A program made the position numbers and the translations under genes. Under the pieces are notes generated by a model. It was not told the DNA's origin, ran no database searches, and saw nothing but the letters and a program-made list of their open reading frames with translations. From Lachnospiraceae bacterium (GTDB lineage: Bacteria; Bacillota; Clostridia; Lachnospirales; Lachnospiraceae), in the NCBI GenBank assembly GCA_910573755.1, contig CAJTBO010000026.1, forward strand, positions 1 to 64,000: DNA of 64,000 nucleotides. The letters are read 5' to 3'. Shown here piece by piece: positions 20,154-29,128 of the stretch; position 1 is the first letter of the stretch, and every line of letters starts with the position of its first letter.

Positions 20154-20412
20154 GCTATCCTTCTCCTTCATAAAACTCTTATTCTATATTCTTTACCTTA
20201 TGCTGTCATCATAACATACTTTACATCAAGCCTCAAGCGAAAATGAAGCAGTTCCCCTTCCGGCATCCTTTTAAAAACAATATAAAAATAGAAATTTTTC
20301 TCAGACATATTTTCGTTTCAAAAACCACATACTGAAAACAGCAGATAGGATGATATCCACGGCAAAGGATATAAAAATATCTGCTATAGCGGATAAAACA
20401 GGAGGTGTGAAA

Positions 20413-20598
20413 ATGGCTAATTTATCGGAATTGGAGCTTCAGAATCTGAGACACCTGATCGGTGGCTACGATACAACAAAGTGTAAGATGCAGGATTATG
20501 CTTCCAACACACAGGACCCCCAGCTTCGTCAGTTCTTTGAACAGGGTGCAAAAGGCGCCGAGAAAAACAAAGAACAGCTTATGCAGTTTTTAAGTTAA
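20413..20598 (+). CDS. Small spore coat-associated protein (CotF-like)
   Basis: 61 residues starting MANLSELELQNLRHLIGG, entirely helical and glutamine-rich. It resembles short proteins paired with CotF-type coat proteins in spore-forming clostridia. The frame is open upstream, but the ATG at 20413 follows a strong GGAGGTG site. It is followed 24 bp later by a second coat-like gene. A role in the spore coat is inferred from family and pairing. No clear sporulation-sigma promoter was identified in 20172-20412. Confidence 0.75.
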   Translation: MANLSELELQNLRHLIGGYDTTKCKMQDYASNTQDPQLRQFFEQGAKGAEKNKEQLMQFLS

Positions 20599-20622
20599 GT
20601 ATTGTCAAAAAGGAGGTGCAAT

Positions 20623-20880
20623 ATGCAGGACAAAACAATGGTAAACGATACCCTCACAGGTATCAACGGCGAACTTGTAAGATTCGGCGAGATGATTCCC
20701 CAGACCGAAAACAAAGAATTGAAACAGACCCTGAAACAGTTCAGAAGCGCCTGTGAACAGTCACAGGAGGAGCTGTATCAGTTGGCACGTGAACGTTCTT
20801 ATTATGTTCCCGCCGCAAAAGCGGATGCGGAAGAGGTAAAACATGTGCGCAGTCTCTTCTGCGGAAGCGGAATGAAGTAG
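20623..20880 (+). CDS. CotF family spore coat protein
   Basis: 85 residues, start MQDKTMVNDTL at 20623 behind AGGAGGTG. Helical, ferritin-like CotF character with QTENKELKQTLKQ and YYVPAAKADAEEVKHV, both typical of clostridial coat proteins. It probably forms part of the spore coat together with the gene upstream. A GC-rich terminator follows. Confidence 0.85.
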   Translation: MQDKTMVNDTLTGINGELVRFGEMIPQTENKELKQTLKQFRSACEQSQEELYQLARERSYYVPAAKADAEEVKHVRSLFCGSGMK

Positions 20881-20894
20881 ATCATAAAGATCAT

Positions 20895-20950
20895 AAGCGG
20901 AAGCGCGCCGGACAACCCCCGGGTTCTCCGCGGCGCACTCCCGCTTTTTT
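20895..20950 (+). terminator. Terminator of the coat gene pair
   Basis: AAGCGG and GCGCCG (20895-20910) pair with CGGCGC (20931-20936) and CCGCTT (20941-20946), followed by TTTTTT. Confidence 0.75.
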
Positions 20951-21031
20951 CAAGCCGATCTCTAACATTTCAGGCGATCACGAAAACCGGGCTTCCCGTA
21001 CTGCCCGGCTGTCGCAATGATCCTTGTTATT

Positions 21032-22018
21032 TTATTCCCCCGTAAATAAAATCCCCGCCTCTTTCCGCATGGCCTCCAGTATTTCTATCACATCCACCGT
21101 GACCTTCAGATTTTTTTGTATCGTATCATAGTCCTCAGCCTGCAGCATTTTTGTCATATTCTGCACCTCGTAGAACCATCTGTCCGGATTATCCTGCTGA
21201 TCATAAGACGTTTCGCCCTCTTTCGTCACAAGCCGGACCCTCTCAAGCCCGTTCGGGCCTCCCTCTATATACAGATATCCTTTTTCCCCCTGAATCTGAA
21301 CGGAATTATCCCCCCAGGTATCCTTTGCCCCGGTACACTCGCTGACAAAATCAGGATACTGCAGGATGGCGATGCCGGAAGTATCCACTCCTGTATGGCA
21401 GATATTCGGATAATATACCGCTTTCTCCGGCTTTCCAAATAAAGCCACATTCAGATACAGATTATAATAATTGATATCCTGCAGGCAGCCTCCCGCAAAC
21501 TCGGGGCTGAACACATTGGTAACATTCCCTGCCAGAAGCTGGTCATAACGACTCGAATACTGGCTGTAGCATGACATCACAAGCCGTACTCTGCCTATCT
21601 CCGGCAGCTTTTCCTTTATAATGCTCAGATTCGGCAAAAATGCAGTCGGCGTGGCATCGATCAGAAGAAGCCCTCTTTCCTCCGCCAGCGCAATCAGTTC
21701 CTCCGCCTCCACCTTCCGGGGGCACATAGGCTTTTCACAGATCACATTCTTTCCCTGCAGCAGCGCCGCCCTCGCCTGTTCATAGTGCATATTATTGGGA
21801 GATGCCACATAGATAAAGTTTACCTCTTTATCAGACAGCAGGTCATCCAGATCCGTATATACCTTTTTTGCCCCATACTTTCCGGCAAGCTCCCTGCCTT
21901 TTTCCTCCGTCCTGGAATAGACCGCCTCAAGACAGATGCCCTCTGTGGCTTTTACCCCCTTCAATATATAATGTACGATAAAACCGGAACCGATCGTACC
22001 TAGTTTGATCTGATTCAT
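21032..22018 (-). CDS. Gfo/Idh/MocA family oxidoreductase
   Basis: NAD(P)-dependent sugar or polyol dehydrogenase, 328 residues. The N-terminal Rossmann fold begins LGTIGSGFIVHYILKG. The family signature GKNVICEKPMC contains the catalytic lysine. The C-terminal domain is a beta-sheet substrate-binding domain. It is last in a three-gene strand-wise group with an FGGY kinase and a GH32 hydrolase, suggesting carbohydrate catabolism. The substrate is unknown. The gap to the kinase is 14 bp, so they are probably co-transcribed. Confidence 0.88.
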   Translation of the reverse strand: MNQIKLGTIGSGFIVHYILKGVKATEGICLEAVYSRTEEKGRELAGKYGAKKVYTDLDDLLSDKEVNFIYVASPNNMHYEQARAALLQGKNVICEKPMCPRKVEAEELIALAEERGLLLIDATPTAFLPNLSIIKEKLPEIGRVRLVMSCYSQYSSRYDQLLAGNVTNVFSPEFAGGCLQDINYYNLYLNVALFGKPEKAVYYPNICHTGVDTSGIAILQYPDFVSECTGAKDTWGDNSVQIQGEKGYLYIEGGPNGLERVRLVTKEGETSYDQQDNPDRWFYEVQNMTKMLQAEDYDTIQKNLKVTVDVIEILEAMRKEAGILFTGE

Positions 22019-22032
22019 GATAAGCCTCCTTC

Positions 22033-23415
22033 CTATACACCGATCGCTTCTTTTAAAGTCAATTCGCCTGCCGCGATCATCCCGGAAACCGCCGCGCCAT
22101 AGGCCGCCTCCTCTTCCCTCTTCGCCAGTTCCAGGCCCATCCCGAATTTTTCACTCATCACCTCCTGCAGATGGCGGTTTTTCCGGATACCGTTACCGGA
22201 AGCCACCATCCGGGTTTTAGGGCCGGCGAGCCCTTTTTCAATCTTCCGGTACATTTTATACAATTCCTCCGCCATGCCCTCAAGTACGCCTCCGATCAGA
22301 GCCTTCGGCGTGAAATTCTCCGTTCCGATATTTTTGATGGAACCCCTCTTTTCCGGTTTTTCCCTTGTCCCGGAAAAGGTGGTATTTACCTTCAGTTTTT
22401 CCCCGTCGTTTTTTTCGTCAAGTATCTTCCCCATCACGCTGTAATGGTCTACACCGGTTATCCCCGCCGCCTCCGCATAGCTTCTGAAGAAATGTTCCAG
22501 AAGCGCATACGCTCTGCCGCCGCAGAGAGAGGAGCCCGCAAGGAGATAATGCCCTTTCACAAAAGGACGCGCCTCGATTCCCTTCGCCGTAAAATAAGTA
22601 TCAGACAGTACGGAAATCTGTCCCCCGGTTCCCATATTGACCAAAACAGAATCCGCGGCATTTTCCACCGATCCCAGAAAACTCGCCTGATTATCACCGA
22701 TCGCCGCGCTTACCGGGATGCCTTTATAACTGCCGACAGAGATAAAATCATCCGTAACTTCCGGCAGGATATCCGCATCTGCGCCCGCCTTCTGCAAAAT
22801 ATCCGCCCTGAAACCATTTTTCTTTGCATCGTAAAGCCCCAGACTTGCCGCATTACTGCTGTGCATCAGGGGTGTCCTCCTGCCTGTCAGCCGCATGCCC
22901 AGATAATCCATGATCGTACAGACCTTCGCCGCCCCTTCGGGTACAAGGTTATTTCTGCAGTTATACAGATGGGTCACAAGCCCGTAACCTGTGTGCGCCT
23001 TTACGCCGTATTCCTCCTCCAGAATCCCGCAGATGCTTCTTCCTGCCTCTGATAAAGCATCTTCCGGGACCGGATCTTCAGACAAGATTTTTTCCACCGG
23101 GATATTCCCCCTGCCGTCCTGCCAGGTATACAGCGGACTGATATGCTTTCCGTTCTCATCCAGATATACGATCCCATGCATCTGTCCGGTCAGTCCGATC
23201 ACGCCGATATCCTGATGCTCTTGCAGAATTTCCTCCAAAAGTCCCAGCGCCTTTTGCATTATCTTATCCGGGTCCTGAATTTTCTCCCACGGAAGATCTG
23301 TCTCGATAAAACTTCCATTTGGAATAGTATACGCCTTTAATATCTCCCTTTCTTCCATCCCCACGACCACTGCGCTGATCGTTGTTGTTCCGATGTCAAG
23401 TCCTAATGCTTTCAT
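22033..23415 (-). CDS. FGGY family carbohydrate kinase (sedoheptulokinase-like)
   Basis: ATP-dependent sugar kinase of 460 residues. The N-terminal phosphate loop is LGLDIGTTTISAVVV, and the FGGY signature region includes LTGQMHGIVYLDENG and TWQDGRG. C-terminal MVASGNGIRKNRHLQEVM resembles the adenine-binding motif. The short length and GQMHG motif resemble sedoheptulo- and xylulokinases. Exact substrate not determined. A dispersed hairpin repeat lies between it and GH32. Confidence 0.85.
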   Translation of the reverse strand: MKALGLDIGTTTISAVVVGMEEREILKAYTIPNGSFIETDLPWEKIQDPDKIMQKALGLLEEILQEHQDIGVIGLTGQMHGIVYLDENGKHISPLYTWQDGRGNIPVEKILSEDPVPEDALSEAGRSICGILEEEYGVKAHTGYGLVTHLYNCRNNLVPEGAAKVCTIMDYLGMRLTGRRTPLMHSSNAASLGLYDAKKNGFRADILQKAGADADILPEVTDDFISVGSYKGIPVSAAIGDNQASFLGSVENAADSVLVNMGTGGQISVLSDTYFTAKGIEARPFVKGHYLLAGSSLCGGRAYALLEHFFRSYAEAAGITGVDHYSVMGKILDEKNDGEKLKVNTTFSGTREKPEKRGSIKNIGTENFTPKALIGGVLEGMAEELYKMYRKIEKGLAGPKTRMVASGNGIRKNRHLQEVMSEKFGMGLELAKREEEAAYGAAVSGMIAAGELTLKEAIGV

Positions 23416-23451
23416 CCTTTTGTACCCCTTTCGCTTTTATTCAGCATAAGG

Positions 23452-23468
23452 CCGCACGCCCCGCGGAC
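23452..23468. repeat. Dispersed hairpin repeat copy
   Basis: GCATAAGGCCGCACGCCCCG and the following CGGAC resemble the 12705 unit (GCATAAAG...CCGCACCGCGGAC). The CCGC/GCGG stem is retained with a longer loop. Confidence 0.45.
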
Positions 23469-23602
23469 AGCCATTGATCATTATACAACCGCCTTACCCG
23501 TTGCTTTTTATCATAGCATGAAACCATGCAATATGCCAACGGAAAATGCAGACCGCTTACCGCCCTTCCCGTAAACGCCGGTCAAAGAAAAAGCGCCGGA
23601 TG

Positions 23603-25087
23603 TTACTCCAGCGCATATTTCACAATATCCATTTTTACTTCCCCGTCCGCAAAGAACGATATCCCGTCCGCTTCCTGCACGGTCTGGATCACGGCAGTCA
23701 TCACCTGCTCCCCGTCGTTGATAAAGATCTCCGCGCTGAACCTATCCAGGATCATCCGCAGCTTCAGATGCCCGTTCTCACTCCGAACCCTGCTTCTTCT
23801 CTGGTGGATCACCGCTTTTCTGGAACCCGAGAACTTCCTGTCTATCTTCAGGATATTCTCCTTCGGCCGGAAGCTGAATGATGTCTGATACTGGGCATTC
23901 TGCGCAAACCGGACGGCAAATTTATGATAGGGCTTCTGTTCATCCGCAGGGCGTATCGTGAACTCCATATCCACCTTTCTGCCCTTAATGCCCTCAAGGT
24001 TGATCGTATCCGTCACAAAAACCTCCCTGTATTCCACTCTGTCCCGCCTTCTCTCCTCCAGCTCGCGCAGGGGCTTCTGATACAGCCTTCCGTTTTTTAT
24101 GGAAAGTTCTCTGGGCAGGCTCATCTGTCCAAACCACAGATCCTCCGGCGTCCGTACCACACAGGTATCCCAGTTCTGCATCCAGCCGATCATCACCCGG
24201 CGTCCGTCCGGTGTCAGGATCGTCTGGGGCGCGTAAAAATCTATGCCGTAATCTATGGACTGATTATACCGCTCCGTAAAGGTATCCGTCTCTTCGTCAT
24301 AATCCCCGATCAGACACAGCGTTCCGTTTCCGTTATGGTATTCAAAGCCCTGAGGCAGCATATCCTGCGGCGAAGTGATCACCACGGCTTTTCCGTCCAG
24401 TTCAAAGAAATCCGGGCATTCCCACATCTTCCCGAACCGGTTGTTATTTTCCGCCAGCACTTTTTTATACTGCCAGTGAAAACCGTCCTCACTGGTATAA
24501 AGCAGAAGCTGCCCGCTGCCGTCCGCCGGCCGGTTTCCGATCAGGCAGCAGTAACTGCCGTCCTTCTTTCTCCACATTTTAGGGTCCCTGAAATCAAACC
24601 TGCTGCCGCCCTCTGGTAAATCCGTTTCATTCAGCACCGGATTATTTTCATACTTCTCATAATCCACGCCGTCTCCCACCGCAAGGCACTGGGTCTGCAC
24701 TTCGCAGGTTCCGCCGTTTTTCTGCCTTTCCCTGACCACGCCGGTATACATCAGAAGGTGCCGGCCGTCCGGCAGTTCTATGGCGCTGCCGGAAAAACAT
24801 CCGTCCATATCATAGAATTCATCCGGTGCCAGCGCCGCCGGCAGATATTCCCAGTTCAGCAGATCCTTACTTACCGCATGCCCCCAGTGCATGGGACCCC
24901 AGTGCGCATCATAAGGATAATACTGATAAAACATATGATACTGCCCTTTATAATATGAAAATCCGTTCGGATCGTTCATCCACCCGGTACGTGCCGACAG
25001 ATGAAACGACGGCCGTCCCTTCTCCGTGATCAGCTTTTCGGAAGCCTCCTCATATTTTCGCGCTTCCCGCAGTGTTTGACTTGTCAT
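23603..25087 (-). CDS. GH32 sucrose-6-phosphate hydrolase / fructosidase
   Basis: Hydrolyses sucrose (6-phosphate) or fructo-oligosaccharides. About 494 residues with the GH32 motifs WMNDPNGFSYYKG (nucleophile Asp), FRDPKMW (transition-state Asp) and ECPDFFEL (acid/base Glu), then a C-terminal beta-sandwich. There is no signal peptide, so it is cytosolic. ATG at 25087 is preferred because AAAGGG lies 9 bases upstream; a TTG and another ATG occur just before. Downstream on the strand are an FGGY kinase and an oxidoreductase. The decayed ABC importer upstream suggests its original uptake route has been lost. Confidence 0.92.
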   Translation of the reverse strand: MTSQTLREARKYEEASEKLITEKGRPSFHLSARTGWMNDPNGFSYYKGQYHMFYQYYPYDAHWGPMHWGHAVSKDLLNWEYLPAALAPDEFYDMDGCFSGSAIELPDGRHLLMYTGVVRERQKNGGTCEVQTQCLAVGDGVDYEKYENNPVLNETDLPEGGSRFDFRDPKMWRKKDGSYCCLIGNRPADGSGQLLLYTSEDGFHWQYKKVLAENNNRFGKMWECPDFFELDGKAVVITSPQDMLPQGFEYHNGNGTLCLIGDYDEETDTFTERYNQSIDYGIDFYAPQTILTPDGRRVMIGWMQNWDTCVVRTPEDLWFGQMSLPRELSIKNGRLYQKPLRELEERRRDRVEYREVFVTDTINLEGIKGRKVDMEFTIRPADEQKPYHKFAVRFAQNAQYQTSFSFRPKENILKIDRKFSGSRKAVIHQRRSRVRSENGHLKLRMILDRFSAEIFINDGEQVMTAVIQTVQEADGISFFADGEVKMDIVKYALE

Positions 25088-25211
25088 GTCACTCATCCCT
25101 TTCAACCAAATACGAATTTTTTAAAATTATCCTTGTTACTATATCCGGATGATCTCTCCCCGACCGGCCGCCAGCCGGGATATTTTTATCCCGGCATCTG
25201 CCGTCCTGCCT

Positions 25212-25795
25212 TTAAGAAGAATACCTGTCATAAGCCGCCTGATAAGTCGCCAGTAACTTATCCATACCACATTTCTCGCTCAAATGCTTTTTATAGCTCT
25301 CCCACTCTTCATCCGTGGGCCCGCCGTTTTTGATCCATAATCCTTCCTGTTCGGATACCGCATTCTCAAAGCTGGTCTTATACCAGTCGATGTCATCCAG
25401 ATCTTTGCCAGGTTGGGCATATATTCTTCTGTCAGATCAATAAACGTCCCGTCATCGCCGCATCTGGAAATATCATAGTTGCTGAAGCACACTCCCGGAA
25501 ATGCATCCGGCAGCTCCTCCTCCGCAATACGGATATTCATCTGCTCCGCCAGAGATTCTCTCATGATAGTCCACTCAATACGAATCCCCGTATCTTCCTG
25601 AAACCGGTTAAGTACGATATTATTATCATAGCCCGGACTTAAAGCGCTCTGCGCGCCCATAATAGCAAACTCTGTCTGGCTCCTGTCCGGATTCGCCACT
25701 CCTTTTTCATGATTTCCGAATTCTTTCCCGCCGCAGGCTGTAAGCGATAATGCAAGGCCTGCTATCAGAATACAGGATATTACTTTTTTTCGCAA
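25212..25795 (-). pseudogene. ABC transporter solute-binding lipoprotein, internally deleted
   Basis: The N-terminus has a lipoprotein signal (CILIAGLALSLTACGG) and about 110 residues of a large solute-binding protein. After EEYMPNLAKI the frame shifts. The neighbouring frame then encodes a typical C-terminal end of the same family (DLDDIDWYKTSFENAV to QAAYDRYSS) with a stop at 25212. The roughly 300 residues between these segments are missing. The only start in frame is TTG; an ATG upstream is in another frame, so the 5' end is also disturbed. Confidence 0.8.
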
Positions 25796-25840
25796 TACAA
25801 TTTGTTTTCTTTTCCATCACGTTAACTCCCATTCTGTATG

Positions 25841-25938
25841 TCATCCTTTCACCGCGCCTGCCATAAATCCTTTTTCAAAGTATTTCTGCACAAACGGATA
25901 GATCACCAGCATCGGCAGCGTCTCTATAATATGGATGA
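25841..25938 (-). pseudogene. Remnant: C-terminus of a sugar ABC transporter permease
   Basis: Minus-strand codons ending TGA at 25841 read TLPMLVIYPFVQKYFEKG followed by FMAGAVKG, the characteristic end of LplC/YtcP-type permeases. No upstream portion remains. Together with the adjacent solute-binding remnant it marks a dead importer. Confidence 0.75.
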
Positions 25939-26060
25939 AAATTTGATCATCTCCGTCATCTAATTCAGTTCCGCAAAGCCGCCGCTGGTATGCCTTCCGG
26001 TCACTTACGCTTACAGCGGACCAACAAAAGATTCCGCTTCCGACAGAAAAAGGACAGCCT

Positions 26061-26567
26061 ATGAAACTTTATGATACCGCGCATGAACAAACACAGATAA
26101 TGCCTGCGGCGGCATCCTTCTGTGGATCCTTATTGACGTGGCGGTCGTGGGAAAAGAAACCTGATCTTCAGATAGCTTATGTGGGAAGTACATACCTTCC
26201 CGAAGACACCGTTGCCGCTTTGGAACAGGGCTTTGCACAACTCGCCGGAGATTTCAATCAGGACGGATCTGCGCTTGTCCGGGTAAATCAGTTCATCACC
26301 GCAGACCCCGACGGAAGCTGTCCCGATGAAACGGATTACTCCGCAGAGGGGAAAACGGTTCTCTGGAGTGACTGTTTTGCCCTTTCGGAGATGGATCCGG
26401 GCTCCTATACCGCTGTTATTACGGGAAACGAAGTGACCGGAGACAGTCAGGAACTGCTTTCCGGACTCCATCTCGGCAGAAGGTGTTTTTATACCGATAA
26501 GGCAGTTGACTATTATAGTCAGTGCAATGAACTCTGGAATACCATACTCGGCACAAAAGACATATAG
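26061..26567 (+). pseudogene. Decayed gene for a one-span membrane protein of unknown function
   Basis: The open frame codes 168 residues with DLQIAYVGSTYLPEDTVAAL, resembling hypothetical Bacillota proteins that carry an N-terminal membrane helix before such a motif. In the open frame that helix is absent. In the frame starting at 26102 the DNA encodes ACGGILLWILIDVAVVGKE, a convincing membrane helix, which ends at a stop just where DLQIAYVG begins in the other frame. The ancestral frame therefore seems to have suffered shifts around 26100 and 26155. A deletion after VNQFITAD is also likely. Confidence 0.55.
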
Positions 26568-26780
26568 AAAGGCCACAGGTTATTATATGAATTTATTCCG
26601 TATTGACACCAGGTCCTGAACAGGAAGTCGTCTATGAGGATGATGAAGCGTGGCTGAAACGGCGGCAGGAAGAGATGAGAAAAGAGCCGGTCCCTCGGAA
26701 AGAAAGCTTATAAGTTTAAGGAAAATCTTTACAGCAGACCTGACAGCAGGCATTCCGGAACACAGCACAGATAGAATTTT
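26568..26780 (+). pseudogene. Fragmentary coding remnant
   Basis: Short in-frame stretch PEQEVVYEDDEAWLKRRQEE and following basic residues to a stop near 26712. No intact gene is visible up to the ldh terminator. Probably the end of another decayed gene; the family is unrecognised. Confidence 0.3.
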
Positions 26781-26788
26781 GAAAACAA

Positions 26789-26813
26789 GGGGGTTCCGCC
26801 GTCCGGAACCCCC
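26789..26813 (-). terminator. Terminator of ldh
   Basis: GGGGGTTCCG pairs with CGGAACCCCC; the minus strand continues TTGTTTTC. It may also act on plus-strand transcripts. Confidence 0.8.
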
Positions 26814-26822
26814 TCTTTATTT

Positions 26823-27797
26823 TCAGAACCCTTCCTGCTTCTGAATCTCCTTCAGCACCTGTGCCGAATTCCACAATCTCTTCTGTTCCTCCTCATCCAG
26901 AGACACCGGCACCACATGTTCCACGCCGTTTTCCCCGACAATGGCAGGCATGGAGAGCACCACGTCCGTCAGGCCGTACTCCCCGTGCATCATACTGGAG
27001 ATCGGCAGTACCGACTTCTCATCCCGGACGATTGCCTCACAGATCCGTTTTACCGCCATAGCGATACCGTAATAGGTTGCATGCTTGCGCTCGATGATCT
27101 CATAAGCGCTGTTTTTTACCCTCTCCGCTATTTCTTCTGTCGCCTCTTTCAGTTCCTTATTACTGTCAATATCACTTCTGATTTTAAAGAACTCTTTCAG
27201 GGGCACACCGGAGACATTTGCGCTGCTCCAGGCTGCAATTTCACTGTCACCGTGTTCTCCCACGATAAATGCGTGAACGCCCCTGCTGTCCACCTCCAGA
27301 AATTCTCCCATTTCATATTTCAGCCTTGCAGTATCCAGCACCGTTCCGGAACCGATCACCCGGTTTTCCGGAAGTCCGCTGATCTTCAGTGCCGCATAAG
27401 TCAAAATATCCACCGGATTGGATACGATCATGATGATTCCGGTTTTATTATATTTTGTAACCTCCGGCATGATGCCCTTCAAAATACCGATATTTTTATG
27501 CACCAGATCCAGCCTTGTCTCTCCGGGCTTCTGATTTGCCCCTGCCGTAATAATCACGATCGCCGCATCCGCAACATCCTCATAGACGCCTGCCCATATT
27601 TTCATCGGATGGACAAAGGAAATGCCATGGCCGATATCCAGCGCTTCTCCCTCCGCCTTTTTCATATCCACATCGATCAACACCATCTCGGAAAACAGCC
27701 CGCTCTGCATCAGCGCAAAAGCTATCGTGGAACCCACAAACCCGCATCCGATGACCGCCACTTTCCGGCTGTCTACATAATGTACCTCACTCTTCAT
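26823..27797 (-). CDS. ldh: L-lactate dehydrogenase
   Basis: NADH-dependent reduction of pyruvate to lactate, 324 residues. The NAD fold begins VAVIGCGFVGSTIAFAL; the substrate arginine lies in GANQKPGETRLDL; the catalytic histidine lies in VGEHGDSE. These favour lactate over malate dehydrogenase. Start ATG at 27797 behind AAAGGAGAG. It is a stand-alone gene with its own terminator. It would regenerate NAD+ during fermentation of the sugars imported by loci in this window. Confidence 0.95.
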   Translation of the reverse strand: MKSEVHYVDSRKVAVIGCGFVGSTIAFALMQSGLFSEMVLIDVDMKKAEGEALDIGHGISFVHPMKIWAGVYEDVADAAIVIITAGANQKPGETRLDLVHKNIGILKGIMPEVTKYNKTGIIMIVSNPVDILTYAALKISGLPENRVIGSGTVLDTARLKYEMGEFLEVDSRGVHAFIVGEHGDSEIAAWSSANVSGVPLKEFFKIRSDIDSNKELKEATEEIAERVKNSAYEIIERKHATYYGIAMAVKRICEAIVRDEKSVLPISSMMHGEYGLTDVVLSMPAIVGENGVEHVVPVSLDEEEQKRLWNSAQVLKEIQKQEGF

Positions 27798-27960
27798 AAT
27801 GCTCTCCTTTCATTCCTGAATCCATGCCGCGGCATTTTCGCCTGATTTTTCCGGAGATCCTCCCGCCACTTATATCCGGCGGCAGATTCCCGACGCAGCA
27901 TCTCATTTCTCTGCACACATTATATATTCAGTATAACTCATTTTAAAAAAGTAATACCGC

Positions 27961-28746
27961 CTATTTTAAATATTTCCGAACCAGAAGCTCATGAATCACA
28001 GGATTTCCGCATACTACACTGCTCTTCATCGCATTGCCGAGTTCCTTTCCTTCATAGTCCGTCGCCCTGCCGCCTGCTTCCGACACCAAAAGCCTTCCCG
28101 CCGCATAATCCCAGATGCTGAGTTTCGGCTCAAAAAATCCGTCGATCCTGCCCGCCGCCGTCTCCGCCATATCGATCGCCGCAGAACCGCTCCTGCGGAT
28201 ATCCTGAGAATCCATGAATACCCTGTATATCTTTTGAAAACATGCTTCGCCGTATTTCTCTTTCTCATAGGGCGCCGTCCCGAACGCAAACATGCACTCA
28301 TTCATCGTCTGTGCCCTGCTGACATGGATCTGCCGCCCGTTTAAAAAAGCGCCCTTCCCTTTTTCCGCATAAAACATCTCCTCCGTATAGGGCTGATAAA
28401 CGATCCCCAGAATCGTCCGCCCGTTTTCCATCAACGCCAGAGAAATGCTGCTCCTTTTGTAGTCATGGATCAGATTGGTCGTCCCGTCCACCGGATCAAG
28501 CACCCACACCCTCCCGGAAAAATCTATCTCATCATTATTTTTCTCTTCCCCCAGAAACTGTACCTCCGGATATCTCTCCTGCAGCGCCTTCTGAATAAAA
28601 CTCTGTACACTTTTATCCACTTCCGTCACGTAATCCGACGCGCCCTTTACTGTAATATGCGTCGCTGCCTCCCGGTTTTTTAAATAAGTTCCGGCTTCTA
28701 AAACTATGTCCTTTATCTGTTCTATATTCATCTGCTGCATATTCAT
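27961..28746 (-). CDS. Inositol monophosphatase family protein
   Basis: Mg-dependent phosphatase of the IMPase/FIG fold, about 261 residues. Metal-binding motifs are FLGEE, VLDPVDGTTNLIH and WDYAAGRLLVSEAGG. It could act on inositol phosphate, a sugar phosphate, 3'-phosphoadenosine 5'-phosphate or NADP; the family does not allow a choice. The start is uncertain: an AAAGGA site precedes the ATG at 28746, and another ATG follows two codons later. It lies downstream of azlCD. Confidence 0.9.
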   Translation of the reverse strand: MNMQQMNIEQIKDIVLEAGTYLKNREAATHITVKGASDYVTEVDKSVQSFIQKALQERYPEVQFLGEEKNNDEIDFSGRVWVLDPVDGTTNLIHDYKRSSISLALMENGRTILGIVYQPYTEEMFYAEKGKGAFLNGRQIHVSRAQTMNECMFAFGTAPYEKEKYGEACFQKIYRVFMDSQDIRRSGSAAIDMAETAAGRIDGFFEPKLSIWDYAAGRLLVSEAGGRATDYEGKELGNAMKSSVVCGNPVIHELLVRKYLK

Positions 28747-28822
28747 TTTTCCTTTCATTTTTATTCCGGTCAATCGCCGTGACCAATCTTGTGCTGACAG
28801 CGGCCGGCCCCGATAAACTTCT

Positions 28823-29128
28823 TTATATCAACAGCTCCGCCACATACACCACAATACACGCCCCGATCGCCACCCGGAACAGGTTCCCGTCGATATAAGC
28901 GATCAGAAGCGCCGCCGCAAAACCGGCCCAGGCGGAGATCCGGCTCCCCGTTGCGCTCAAAATAGCGGGAAACGTCATCACCGCCAGCGTCACATAGGGC
29001 ACATAATATAAGAAAGAACGGATAAACGGACTTTTGATATCCTTCCGTATCAGCGTCATGGGCAAAGCCCGGACCGCATATAACGTAAGCGCCGCCACGA
29101 TCAGATAAAGATATACATTCTGTGTCAT
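28823..29128 (-). CDS. azlD: AzlD branched-chain amino acid transport subunit
   Basis: Small membrane protein of about 101 residues with three or four hydrophobic helices and the typical ALPMTLIRKDIKSPF loop of the AzlD family. It forms an exporter with AzlC; export of branched-chain amino acids is established for the family. Its ATG overlaps the azlC stop as ATGA, so translation is coupled. Confidence 0.92.
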   Translation of the reverse strand: MTQNVYLYLIVAALTLYAVRALPMTLIRKDIKSPFIRSFLYYVPYVTLAVMTFPAILSATGSRISAWAGFAAALLIAYIDGNLFRVAIGACIVVYVAELLI

